Shown here: one piece after another, positions 1 to 7,161 of the stretch
Layout: each line of letters starts with the position of its first letter
How positions within the stretch are numbered: position 1 is the first letter of the stretch
Virus record (IMG/VR): IMGVR_UViG_3300009702_001279
Coordinates: 1 to 21,501 of that record
From: a virus
Strand: one strand, 5' to 3'
DNA length: 21,501 nucleotides
Made by a program: the position numbers and the translations under genes
The notes under the pieces: generated by a model
Database searches by the model: none
Told to the model about the DNA's origin: nothing
The model's input: the letters and a program-made list of their open reading frames with translations, nothing else

Positions 1-2619
1 ATGAAGACAGCACGCATATTCCGGCTCGAAGCAGGCGCCAACGAGGGAGTGAAGCGCTTCCTTGGCGATCGTGTGGATGCACGCAGCCTGGCGGAGGGAC
101 GGAAAACGACCGTCGTCACCGTGACACGTACAGGCAGGTTCTTCGACCCTCGGTATGGCGAGTTCGAAATCACCCGCCAGATGCTGTTGTCGATGGTCAG
201 CAACTTCGAGTCAGGCGTGTACGGCCAGAAAATCGTGCTGGATCTGGCGCACAAGCCGCAGGACGGCGCCGCCGGGTTCTTCAAGCGGCTGTTCCTGGAC
301 GGGAACAAGCTGCGCGGCGAGGTAGAGCTCACCGATTACGGCGTTGAGGCCATACAGAAAAAGGGCTTCATCTACCTGTCTGCCGAATTTGCAGATAACT
401 ATGAAGACAACGAGCAGCGCCAGAAGCATGGCCCGACCCTGCTCGGCGCAGCGCTCACACCGAGGCCGGTGATCAAACGCCTGGACCCGGTACAGCTTTC
501 CGAGGCCGCCCTGGACGGGGCGCCCACCTATCTGAGTGAACGAGTACAACGGTTTCTACAAGAGGATTTGACCATGACGCTGAAAGAAATGATGCAGGCA
601 CTGCAAAAGAAACTCTCCGAATTCAACCTGGCCGAGGCCATCATCACCCAGCTGATCAGCAGCTTTGAAGTCGTCGGCAGCAAGCTGGCGAATGAACAGA
701 TGCAGGCCACGCTGATGTCCGAATTCGTTACCCAGGGCGGCGTGATCGCCAAGCAGATGGCCGACGCCGGTGAAGGTGACCAGACCATCAAGCTGGATTT
801 CACCGGCTTGAATGAAGCCGTTGCCAAAATGGGTTCCGGTGCATCGGGACTCTCTGAAGACGACGTGAAACGATTATTGGCCGAGCAGACGCAGCAACAG
901 GCAGAAGACACGCGCAAGCTCGCCGAGCAGCGCGAAACCCGTGTCTCACAGTTCAACCAACTGCTGGAAGACGCAGAAGGCCTGAAATCGCTGCCGGAAG
1001 CATCACGCAAGACCCTGGCCGAAGCCGCCGAACTGATCACGCCGGATATGACCGAGGACCAGGTCATCAAGCTCGCCGAGCACCAGATCAAGCTGGGCAA
1101 CGACATGGTGGTGCATTCTAAGCTGTCTGGCATGGGTTATCACGTCAACGGTTCCCCCCACATCGCCGTGGGCGACTCAAACGACATCAAGGCTCTGCAG
1201 GAGACGATCGATCGTCGCCTGGGACTCCTGGACATGCCTGATTCTCGCCGCTTCAAAAACACCGGTGGCACACTGCAGGCAGAAAACAAGAAGTTTGCCG
1301 AAAAAGTGCTGGCGCAGATGGACATTGACCGCGGTGCGCAGCTGCATTCCGAGCACAAGATGCTGGCCGGCGGCGACGGCGTGGTGTCTGATGTCGCCAT
1401 CCCCGCCATTTTCGAGCGCACCGTGATCCGCGAGGCCTTGTACCGCCTGGTGGGACTGCAGTTCGTCAATGTGGGAACCGAGCAGTTCGCCGCATCCGCC
1501 ATTATTCCCTACAGCTACCGTGATACCGCGGCAGCGGGCCGTGACAACACGCGGGTGTACGAGGGAGGCTCCATTCCGCGTGCCGGCGTCATCCAGACGT
1601 CCGAAACGGCCTACCCGATCCCGCAGAAGATTTCGTTCGAAGTGTCGGACGAACTGCGCCACCTCACCGGGTCAGGTGTTCTCAACTGGGACGCCGTGTC
1701 GGAAAACACCGCCAACGCCTCGCGCATTATCAACGAAGACACCGAGCAGATGATCTTCAACGAAACCCTGCGCGCCTCCGATGAGTTCGGCGCAACGGCG
1801 GTGGTCGCTGAGGATATCGGCGCGCGGACGAATGCTGTGCTGCAGACCTTTATCCTGGCCAACTTCCCCGTGGTGCGTCCGCGATCGATCAGCGACCTGC
1901 AGGGCAACCAGGTGGGCGTCACCGTCAACCCCGTTACGGTAACCTACAACACGGTCGCGATCGCGGAATATGATGGCACCGGCAATCAGGCGGCCGGCAC
2001 CTACTACTCGCTCGATTACAACCTCGGTGAGATCACCCTGGTCAACGAGGCGGGTGTGGTTCAGACCCCTGCAGGTGCCGATACGCTGACCGTCTCCTAC
2101 AGCTATGCGACCAACGTCAGCGCATTCAACAGCGACGAAGGCGCCGTCGAAACCTCCGTGTACTGGGACAAGTTCCTGTATCGCTACGGCCTGCGCAAAG
2201 CCGTGATCGAGGATGACCGGTATCACATGGCTGATTTCGGCGCCATGAGCGGTACCGTGCTCAACCAGATCGAGCAGGCGCGCAAGTTTGCCGCCAACTA
2301 CCGCGTTCCGGCCACCGAGCTGGACACCAACGGCAATGTTGGCCGCATCAAGGACGTGCCGAACTTCAAAACTTCAGCCCCTGGCCTGTGGATGGGTGAC
2401 CAGCGCGTCATCATCGGCGAGCGCGGTATCACCCGCCTGCGCATGATGAAGCCCTGGGCCATGGGTCAGATGGAAAACCAGAAAGACGCCAACGGTCGGT
2501 TCACCGGCAAGAAAGAGGCCTACGGCGATCAGTTCCTGGTACTGCACACGCCGACCCAACTGAAGCGCGCCTACACCTCCATGGTGCTTTACAGCGCCAC
2601 GGCGCGTGTGGATCGGTAA
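1..2619 (+). CDS. Fused prohead protease, scaffold and major capsid protein
   Basis: This 872-residue protein appears to combine three head functions. Residues 1-170 resemble the Mu gpI type of prohead protease: His84 lies in DLAHK, followed by an AAGFF stretch, and Ser127 lies in YLSAEF, followed by the LLGAALTPRPV segment that normally closes this domain. Residues 190-390 are charged and Gln/Glu-rich, as expected for a scaffold that is removed by proteolysis. Residues 440-872 look like a major capsid protein, with an inserted beta-rich module near 627-706. Mu-like phages usually encode these as separate or nested genes, so the fusion is notable. The window begins exactly at this ATG, so its ribosome binding site and any upstream start cannot be seen. 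Domain assignment rests on motif recognition. The protease is the surest part, and the exact scaffold-capsid boundary and cleavage site are inferred. Confidence 0.85.
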   Translation: MKTARIFRLEAGANEGVKRFLGDRVDARSLAEGRKTTVVTVTRTGRFFDPRYGEFEITRQMLLSMVSNFESGVYGQKIVLDLAHKPQDGAAGFFKRLFLDGNKLRGEVELTDYGVEAIQKKGFIYLSAEFADNYEDNEQRQKHGPTLLGAALTPRPVIKRLDPVQLSEAALDGAPTYLSERVQRFLQEDLTMTLKEMMQALQKKLSEFNLAEAIITQLISSFEVVGSKLANEQMQATLMSEFVTQGGVIAKQMADAGEGDQTIKLDFTGLNEAVAKMGSGASGLSEDDVKRLLAEQTQQQAEDTRKLAEQRETRVSQFNQLLEDAEGLKSLPEASRKTLAEAAELITPDMTEDQVIKLAEHQIKLGNDMVVHSKLSGMGYHVNGSPHIAVGDSNDIKALQETIDRRLGLLDMPDSRRFKNTGGTLQAENKKFAEKVLAQMDIDRGAQLHSEHKMLAGGDGVVSDVAIPAIFERTVIREALYRLVGLQFVNVGTEQFAASAIIPYSYRDTAAAGRDNTRVYEGGSIPRAGVIQTSETAYPIPQKISFEVSDELRHLTGSGVLNWDAVSENTANASRIINEDTEQMIFNETLRASDEFGATAVVAEDIGARTNAVLQTFILANFPVVRPRSISDLQGNQVGVTVNPVTVTYNTVAIAEYDGTGNQAAGTYYSLDYNLGEITLVNEAGVVQTPAGADTLTVSYSYATNVSAFNSDEGAVETSVYWDKFLYRYGLRKAVIEDDRYHMADFGAMSGTVLNQIEQARKFAANYRVPATELDTNGNVGRIKDVPNFKTSAPGLWMGDQRVIIGERGITRLRMMKPWAMGQMENQKDANGRFTGKKEAYGDQFLVLHTPTQLKRAYTSMVLYSATARVDR
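574..2619 (+). CDS. Probable internal start: scaffold-capsid product
   Basis: An in-frame ATG at 574 (codon 192) is preceded by AGAGGA at 561-566, a good Shine-Dalgarno match at 7-base spacing. Translation from here would give a 681-residue product lacking the protease and beginning MTLKEMMQALQKK, at the start of the charged scaffold-like region. Nested in-frame protease/scaffold genes are known in phages, such as Mu I/Z and lambda C/Nu3. This would let the phage make an excess of scaffold-capsid over protease-containing chains. The site is visible in the sequence; its use in the cell is inferred. Confidence 0.5.
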   Translation: MTLKEMMQALQKKLSEFNLAEAIITQLISSFEVVGSKLANEQMQATLMSEFVTQGGVIAKQMADAGEGDQTIKLDFTGLNEAVAKMGSGASGLSEDDVKRLLAEQTQQQAEDTRKLAEQRETRVSQFNQLLEDAEGLKSLPEASRKTLAEAAELITPDMTEDQVIKLAEHQIKLGNDMVVHSKLSGMGYHVNGSPHIAVGDSNDIKALQETIDRRLGLLDMPDSRRFKNTGGTLQAENKKFAEKVLAQMDIDRGAQLHSEHKMLAGGDGVVSDVAIPAIFERTVIREALYRLVGLQFVNVGTEQFAASAIIPYSYRDTAAAGRDNTRVYEGGSIPRAGVIQTSETAYPIPQKISFEVSDELRHLTGSGVLNWDAVSENTANASRIINEDTEQMIFNETLRASDEFGATAVVAEDIGARTNAVLQTFILANFPVVRPRSISDLQGNQVGVTVNPVTVTYNTVAIAEYDGTGNQAAGTYYSLDYNLGEITLVNEAGVVQTPAGADTLTVSYSYATNVSAFNSDEGAVETSVYWDKFLYRYGLRKAVIEDDRYHMADFGAMSGTVLNQIEQARKFAANYRVPATELDTNGNVGRIKDVPNFKTSAPGLWMGDQRVIIGERGITRLRMMKPWAMGQMENQKDANGRFTGKKEAYGDQFLVLHTPTQLKRAYTSMVLYSATARVDR

Positions 2620-2638
2620 GCCACGCCACTAAGACCCT

Positions 2639-2670
2639 GACACGCCCGGCCCTGTGCGGCCGGGCGTGTC
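2639..2670 (+). terminator. Strong hairpin after the capsid gene
   Basis: A perfect 13-base-pair stem (2639-2651 with 2658-2670) closes a 6-base loop in the gap between the capsid gene and the next start. It is very GC-rich, but no T-run follows, so it is not a standard intrinsic terminator. It ends three bases before the Shine-Dalgarno of the gene at 2687. Likely roles are partial termination, protection of the abundant capsid mRNA from 3' exonucleases, or damping of downstream translation. The structure is certain; the role is inferred. Confidence 0.55.
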
Positions 2671-2686
2671 CACAGGAGAGAACCCC

Positions 2687-3175
2687 ATGACCGATATCCC
2701 CATCAAGAACTCGGGCAAGACCGCGCTCCACGTCGGCGGTTTCACTGTCCTGCCTGGCGAAACACGCATTTTCCCCGAGCACCATGTCCCGCCGCATTTA
2801 CGGCCAGCCGCACCGGAGACCGAGGTTGAAACCCCGGACCCGGACGCCGACCTGAAAGCCCTCCTGGATGGCACCGTCACCGAAGTCCGCGACGCCCTCC
2901 CGGCGTTCACCGATGACGAGCTGGACACGCTCGAAATACTGGAGAGCGAAGACACCGGCGGGAAAGGTCGCAAGGGCGTGCTGGAAGCCATCTCCGAAGC
3001 CCGTTTGCAACGCGCCGCTGATGCCGACTGGAACACGTTCAAGGACTCTCTGCAGGGCCTGGACGAAGCGGCATTGCTGGCCAAGCTGGACGAAGTCGGC
3101 GGTGATATCGACCGCCAGAACCTCATCCAGGCCGCACTCGAAGCCCTGGACCCCGACGGCGATGGCGAGTCGTAA
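2687..3175 (+). CDS. Head-associated protein of unknown function
   Basis: This 162-residue acidic protein follows the capsid gene. The ATG at 2687 has an AGGAGAG ribosome site at 2673-2680. A GTG further upstream at 2654 lies inside the hairpin and is less likely. Residues 1-45 (KNSGKTALHVGGFTVLPGET, then HHVPPHLRP) look like a compact beta-rich module of the kind placed after phage capsid genes. Residues 50-160 are Asp/Glu-rich and probably helical. Its position suggests head decoration, head completion or an assembly factor, but no family is assigned with confidence. It overlaps the start of the endolysin gene by 14 bases. Confidence 0.75.
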   Translation: MTDIPIKNSGKTALHVGGFTVLPGETRIFPEHHVPPHLRPAAPETEVETPDPDADLKALLDGTVTEVRDALPAFTDDELDTLEILESEDTGGKGRKGVLEAISEARLQRAADADWNTFKDSLQGLDEAALLAKLDEVGGDIDRQNLIQAALEALDPDGDGES

Positions 3176-3692
3176 CCTCAACGATCTACAGCCCGAGGCG
3201 AAGTCTCGGGCGCTTGATCTCATCCAGGCAGCCAAGGCTGCCCGTTTTGACATGCTCATTTATTGCACGTTGCGCCCCCTGGACGAACAGGCCAGATTGT
3301 TTCGCCAGGGGCGTTCTTTGTCTCAAATTCAGGCCCGCGCCGACGCGCTGGACGAAACCTACACACGCCCGGATCTCGCCGCGATCCTGATTGGTGTGGG
3401 CCCACAACCCGGGCACCGCATCGTCACCTGGGCCGCCCCGGGCCAGTCACTGCACAACTACGGGTTTGCGTTCGATAGCGCACCGCTCCTGTACGGCAAA
3501 CCGGTGTGGAGCCCTGTCGATATCCAGGCGACGCCCGACGTCGACGAGGGCGCGCTGTGGATGGAATACGGCGAGCTGGTGCGCCAGTCCGGTTTGCGCT
3601 GGGCCGGCGACTGGCCGAAAGGCAAGCGGGAATTCCCGCACGCACAGGTCCCGGGCGTCAGCTGGAAAGACCTTATCCGGAGTGCCGCATGA
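3162..3692 (+). CDS. Endolysin, M15-family peptidoglycan peptidase
   Basis: This 176-residue protein matches M15-type zinc peptidases, which cut peptide cross-bridges or stems in peptidoglycan. The zinc ligands are visible: His98 and Asp105 in SLHNYGFAFD, and His160 in FPHAQ. YCTLRPLDEQARLFRQG (residues 34-50) is the usual early segment of phage endolysins of this family. The ATG at 3162 lies inside the end of the preceding gene and has a weak ribosome site, so translation is probably coupled. Longer upstream readings in this frame run antisense-like through the earlier gene and were not chosen. The stop overlaps the holin start as ATGA. There is no signal peptide, consistent with holin-dependent release. 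Confidence 0.87.
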   Translation: MASRNLNDLQPEAKSRALDLIQAAKAARFDMLIYCTLRPLDEQARLFRQGRSLSQIQARADALDETYTRPDLAAILIGVGPQPGHRIVTWAAPGQSLHNYGFAFDSAPLLYGKPVWSPVDIQATPDVDEGALWMEYGELVRQSGLRWAGDWPKGKREFPHAQVPGVSWKDLIRSAA

Positions 3693-4264
3693 GCGACTTC
3701 TGGTCAAAACTCATGGACACCGCCGTCGACGTCGCGCCCACCCTGGCCGGCGCCGCGGCGACTGTCATCACCGGTGGCAACCCGGCGGCCGGCGCCGCCG
3801 TCGCCGCGCTGGCCCGCAAACTCACCGGCAAAGGCGACGGCGAAGACCTCAACAACGTCGCACAACAGATCCTCGGCGACCCCGCCAAGCTGCAGGCCTT
3901 TCGACTCGAAATGCGCCAGCTGGAACTGGACGAACTCAGAATTCGCACGCTGGACGTGCAGGATGCCCGCAAAACGCTGGACCACAGCAAAGGCCCCGTC
4001 GTCATCAGCACGGTTGTCGTCATCGGCTATTTCATCGCCACGATGATTGTCATGACCACCGCCATCCCGGCCGGCAGCCAGAACCTGGCCTACCTGCTGC
4101 TGGGCAACCTGGGCACCGCGTTCGGCATGGTGCTGACCTTCTGGGTGGGCTCCTCGTCGGGGTCAAAACAAAAAGACCAGACCATGAAAACGTACATGCA
4201 GGCCGCGCGCAAAGATCAGGACGCGCGCGCACAGGCACAACGGCAAAGGACCAGCAATGGCTGA
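3689..4264 (+). CDS. Holin, three-helix GTA_holin_3TM type
   Basis: This 191-residue membrane protein should form the lesion that lets the endolysin reach the cell wall. Hydrophobic segments lie at about 14-42 (Gly/Ala-rich), 102-125 and 134-154. Between them, residues 60-100 form a charged helix (KLQAFRLEMRQLELDELR). After the last helix comes GSSSGSKQKD, a motif I associate with the three-helix holin family first named from gene transfer agents. The ATG at 3689 overlaps the endolysin stop, so the two are translationally coupled. The C-terminus is basic and Gln-rich. Confidence 0.8.
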   Translation: MSDFWSKLMDTAVDVAPTLAGAAATVITGGNPAAGAAVAALARKLTGKGDGEDLNNVAQQILGDPAKLQAFRLEMRQLELDELRIRTLDVQDARKTLDHSKGPVVISTVVVIGYFIATMIVMTTAIPAGSQNLAYLLLGNLGTAFGMVLTFWVGSSSGSKQKDQTMKTYMQAARKDQDARAQAQRQRTSNG

Positions 4265-4574
4265 GGCTGACGAGTTGAAATCCGATATGGAGTCCTTCAA
4301 GAAATCCGTAAACGACCAACTGGAGGGCGTGAAACAGGAGCTGCGCGAGTTAACCAATGCCCTGCGCGAACTGATCCGCATCGATGGCGACATCAAGCGT
4401 GTCCAGGACGCCATGTCGCGCATCGGTCACCAGGTGGACGACCACGAAACCCGGCTGAGAAATGTCGAGAGCGACGGCGCCGTCAATACAACCCGCCTGA
4501 GTACAGCAGAGCGCGCGTTCTGGCTGGCCATCATGTTCGCGCTGGGCATCCTCCAGTACACAATCACGCACTGA
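4257..4574 (+). CDS. Coiled-coil, C-tail-anchored protein, XhlA-like
   Basis: This 105-residue protein has a long heptad-patterned helix (about 1-80) and one hydrophobic segment at the C-terminus (about 87-103, FWLAIMFALGILQYTI). This layout resembles hemolysin XhlA-type proteins, which act with holins and endolysins. A role in lysis is suggested by its 8-base overlap with the holin gene. An AAAGGA ribosome site at 4245-4250 precedes the ATG. A spanin is an alternative, but there is no N-terminal anchor or lipobox. Confidence 0.65.
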   Translation: MAEADELKSDMESFKKSVNDQLEGVKQELRELTNALRELIRIDGDIKRVQDAMSRIGHQVDDHETRLRNVESDGAVNTTRLSTAERAFWLAIMFALGILQYTITH

Positions 4575-4583
4575 GGCAGAGTA

Positions 4584-5216
4584 ATGGCAGGAAGCATGAG
4601 CCAAGCAGACCTGGTCGCGGACCTCAAGGCGCTCCTGATGGACGCTGCCAACAAATTCACCGCGGCCAATGACGCCGACCTGAAACGCCACCTGGACCTC
4701 GCTGCCCTGGCTATGGGTCAGGTGCGTGCTCGAACCCTCGTCGGATCTCTCTCGCTCGTAGCCGATCAACCCAACTATCCGGCCCCGGCTGATCTGTTAC
4801 GCCCCAAATTCCCCCTCTGGGGTGTGGCTGAAAAACGCAACCGCAAACCCTGGGAGGGCAACTGGCCAGGACGTCTGCCCAGGCTGTCCGTCGCCGAGAA
4901 TTCCGGCGCGCGTGAATTATGGCTATCACCCTCACCGACAGCCGGCCAGATCGCTGACCTCGGTGCCACCTACAAATTCTATTATTTCGCCGGGCACATC
5001 ATCGACACCAACGCGGCCACCACCACCATACAGCTCGGCGATCGGCACCTGCTGCTGATTCGCGCGGCCGCCGAGTCCATGCAGGAACTGGCACATAACG
5101 GCGTCAGCAAACCCGTCCAGCTCGGCAATGCCGGCGTCGGCGGCATGCCCAAAAACGGCACACCAGGCGCCCTGGCGGAAGCCCTGCTTAAACAGTTCGA
5201 GGCGATGGCGGCATGA
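4584..5216 (+). CDS. Putative head-tail connector protein
   Basis: This 210-residue protein begins with an acidic helical region (MSQADLVADLKALLMDAANKF), followed by an aromatic middle (PKFPLWGV, KPWEGNWPG) and a C-terminal helix. The DADLKRHLDLAALAM stretch and the YPAPADLL segment resemble proteins found between lysis or capsid genes and the gp10-like connector in temperate siphophages. I infer a head completion or adaptor role from position, not from a catalytic motif. GAGGCAG at 4573-4579 is the likely ribosome site. The stop overlaps the next start (ATGA), typical of coupled head-tail genes. Confidence 0.65.
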   Translation: MAGSMSQADLVADLKALLMDAANKFTAANDADLKRHLDLAALAMGQVRARTLVGSLSLVADQPNYPAPADLLRPKFPLWGVAEKRNRKPWEGNWPGRLPRLSVAENSGARELWLSPSPTAGQIADLGATYKFYYFAGHIIDTNAATTTIQLGDRHLLLIRAAAESMQELAHNGVSKPVQLGNAGVGGMPKNGTPGALAEALLKQFEAMAA

Positions 5217-5701
5217 GCCTTAAACTAACAGTTGAATCAAAAGCGCTGCAGAGCGCCATGGTATTAGGGCCTGCCATCCTGGAAAAACACATGCGCCGCG
5301 CCATCGGCCGCGCAACGCAGGAAATGGCGCGTGACGCACGTCGACGTGCGCCAAAGGCCTTCAGCACGCTGACCAGTGCCATCCGTGCAGACCAGCCCAC
5401 AGCCTATGAAGGTCGTGTCGTCGCTGGCGTCGACTACGCACGCGCCGTCGAAGAAGGCACCAAAGGCGGTGCGTTCCCACCGGTACAGCACATCCTGGAC
5501 TGGGTGAAAGTCACACGACAAGTGCCGGACGACCCCAACATGAGCCAGGAAGATCTCGCGTTCGTCATCGCACGCTCAATCGCCGCGCACGGCACACCGC
5601 CACAGCCCTTCATGGCACCGGCCTTCGAACACAACAAGGCTAGCGCCCAGCGACGCATCGACAACGCCATCCGCAATGCACTGAAGGAGATCGGCATCTA
5701 A
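5213..5701 (+). CDS. HK97 gp10-like head-tail joining protein
   Basis: This 162-residue protein resembles the HK97 gp10 family, which sits at the neck between portal complex and tail. Visible family features are the basic helical N-terminal part (RRAIGRATQEMARDARRRAP), the VVAGVDYARAVEEGTKGGAF segment in which a Tyr-Ala-Glu-Gly stretch is characteristic, and PPQPFMAPAFEHNK near the C-terminus, which is strongly conserved in this family. It overlaps the genes on both sides by one to four bases and belongs to a coupled operon of connector genes. Confidence 0.83.
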   Translation: MSLKLTVESKALQSAMVLGPAILEKHMRRAIGRATQEMARDARRRAPKAFSTLTSAIRADQPTAYEGRVVAGVDYARAVEEGTKGGAFPPVQHILDWVKVTRQVPDDPNMSQEDLAFVIARSIAAHGTPPQPFMAPAFEHNKASAQRRIDNAIRNALKEIGI

Positions 5702-6147
5702 TGGCCATCGGACAAGCCATCGAACGCATGGACGACCGGCTGGATGCCATCGAGGCCTCGCTCATCCTCGCGCTGCCCACCCGCGTCATCAGCCGCGACC
5801 TCAAGCACTACAGCGAGCAGACCGACGCAGACCTGACCGCCGGCGTCGTTACACTCGTCTCGGCCGGCGAAAAGAACTACAGCAAAGCACTCGGCATGGA
5901 AGCGCGTGATGGCACCCACAGCGTGCTGCTCATCGGCCACCTGCGCGTCGCCGAGAACCAGAGCGGAAAAAGCATCGAAGCCGCCGAGCTCGACCTGGCG
6001 GAAGAACTGAAGTCATGGGTACGCGCCGGCGTCACCGGCATGAGCCTGCGGCTGGATAGCGTTCAGCATTCCCGGCAACTGGACAACCCCTACGGCTGGA
6101 TCGTCGCGTATGTGGATGCAGGGCCGACGAGGCAGACCCCCTATTAA
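5701..6147 (+). CDS. Putative tail terminator or tail completion protein
   Basis: This 148-residue protein begins with an amphipathic helix (AIGQAIERMDDRLDAI) and continues with mixed alpha/beta sequence ending in YGWIVAYVDAGP. Size and position, between a gp10-like joining protein and the tail tube gene, match the tail terminator that caps the tube and docks it to the head. The assignment rests mainly on gene order. Its ATG overlaps the previous stop (TAATG), and a clear AAGAGGAAAG site for the next gene follows its own stop. Confidence 0.6.
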   Translation: MAIGQAIERMDDRLDAIEASLILALPTRVISRDLKHYSEQTDADLTAGVVTLVSAGEKNYSKALGMEARDGTHSVLLIGHLRVAENQSGKSIEAAELDLAEELKSWVRAGVTGMSLRLDSVQHSRQLDNPYGWIVAYVDAGPTRQTPY

Positions 6148-6167
6148 CCGATCAAGAGGAAAGCACC

Positions 6168-6914
6168 ATGGAACAATTCGATAGCGTATATTTCAGCGGC
6201 CAGGGGCCGCTCTTCATCGGCAGCCGGGATGCGGCAGGCAACCCGGCCGGCCTGGTCTTTGTGGGCGACCTCTCGGAAGCCAGCCTGACGCCCAGCGTCG
6301 AGACGGCAGAAGTCGTCGAAAACGTCTCCGGCCAGGGCGCCATCGGCAACAGCTTCACCAAAAAGGTGGAATACCAGCTCAGCATCACCATGCGCTCCGT
6401 CAAACCCGAACACCTGGCGTTGGCGCTACAGGGTGCCGTCACTACCAAGATCGCCGGTAGCGTCACTGACGAGGCGCACAAAGGTTACCTGGGCAAGATG
6501 ATCCCGCTGGACAACCCCAAGATCAGCACCGTGGTCGTCACCAATGCAGCCGCGACAACCACCTATGTCGTCGCGACCGACTACATCGTGCACGCCGATG
6601 AAGGCCTGATCGAAATCGTCAGCACAGGCAGTATCACAGAAGCAGAAGACCTGCTCATTGACTACGCCTATGCCTCGCAGGATCACGTCAAAGTCGCGCC
6701 GGCCAACGCGGAAAAATACCTGGTCTTCTCCGGTATGAACCGTGCCAACAACAACAAACAGACGCGCTGCGAGATTTACAAAGTCAAACTCGACCCGGGC
6801 GTCCTCGGCCTCATCCAGGAAGACCAGGCCGAAATGCCGATCACAGGCCGCATCCTGATCGACTCCCTACGTACCGCCGGCGACCAACTCTACAGCTGGA
6901 AGATCGAGCAGTAG
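6168..6914 (+). CDS. Major tail tube protein
   Basis: This 248-residue protein should polymerise into the tail tube. The beta-rich sequence, the early GPLFIGSRDA and VGDLSEASLT segments, the ELSITM-like strand (YQLSITMRSVKP) and its place after the terminator and before the assembly chaperones all fit. Residues about 92-170 form an inserted beta module ending TTYVVATDYIV...LLIDYAYAS, which has a counterpart in the capsid protein. GAGGAAAG sits just before the ATG, suggesting high expression. No sheath gene lies beside it, which argues for a non-contractile tail. Confidence 0.82.
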   Translation: MEQFDSVYFSGQGPLFIGSRDAAGNPAGLVFVGDLSEASLTPSVETAEVVENVSGQGAIGNSFTKKVEYQLSITMRSVKPEHLALALQGAVTTKIAGSVTDEAHKGYLGKMIPLDNPKISTVVVTNAAATTTYVVATDYIVHADEGLIEIVSTGSITEAEDLLIDYAYASQDHVKVAPANAEKYLVFSGMNRANNNKQTRCEIYKVKLDPGVLGLIQEDQAEMPITGRILIDSLRTAGDQLYSWKIEQ

Positions 6915-6972
6915 GCGGCTGTGAGATAACACAGTAATACCGATCATTCCATCGCAAAGTCAGGAGCACGAC

Positions 6973-7134
6973 ATGACAGAGACAACACCCAAAGCGCCAA
7001 AAAAGGTGAAAATCAAACTGCTGGACGACAACCACACCCACCGTGGCGAGCCGTGCAGAAAGGACGACATCATCGAAGTGCGAGAAGACCAGGCCAGGCG
7101 CCTGATCGAAGCAAAGCGCGCCACCGCCGCATAG
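6973..7134 (+). CDS. Small tail-region protein, DUF7210-like
   Basis: This 53-residue protein has a good ribosome site (AGGAGC at 6962-6967). Its pattern is VKIKLLDDNHTHRGEPCRKDD, then IIEVREDQARRLIEAKRA. This is a short beta strand, a His-x-His-x-Gly turn, an acidic step and a helix that packs a Leu-Ile pair. The pattern matches small proteins, which I associate with DUF7210, that lie next to tail tube and capsid genes in many temperate phages. Function is unknown. It is too short for many gene callers but is well supported by spacing and pattern. Confidence 0.75.
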   Translation: MTETTPKAPKKVKIKLLDDNHTHRGEPCRKDDIIEVREDQARRLIEAKRATAA

Positions 7135-7161
7135 TCCGACCACCCACCAAGGTAAACGCGA

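Noticed and set aside
528-1133. Long minus-strand frame opposite the scaffold region
   Set aside because: Ser/Cys-rich translation with no family pattern, no ribosome site and complete overlap with a well-supported gene; it is a shadow of GC-rich coding.
3391-4278. 295-codon plus-strand frame across endolysin and holin
   Set aside because: Arg/His/Pro-rich shadow translation; the endolysin and holin frames have catalytic residues and membrane helices.
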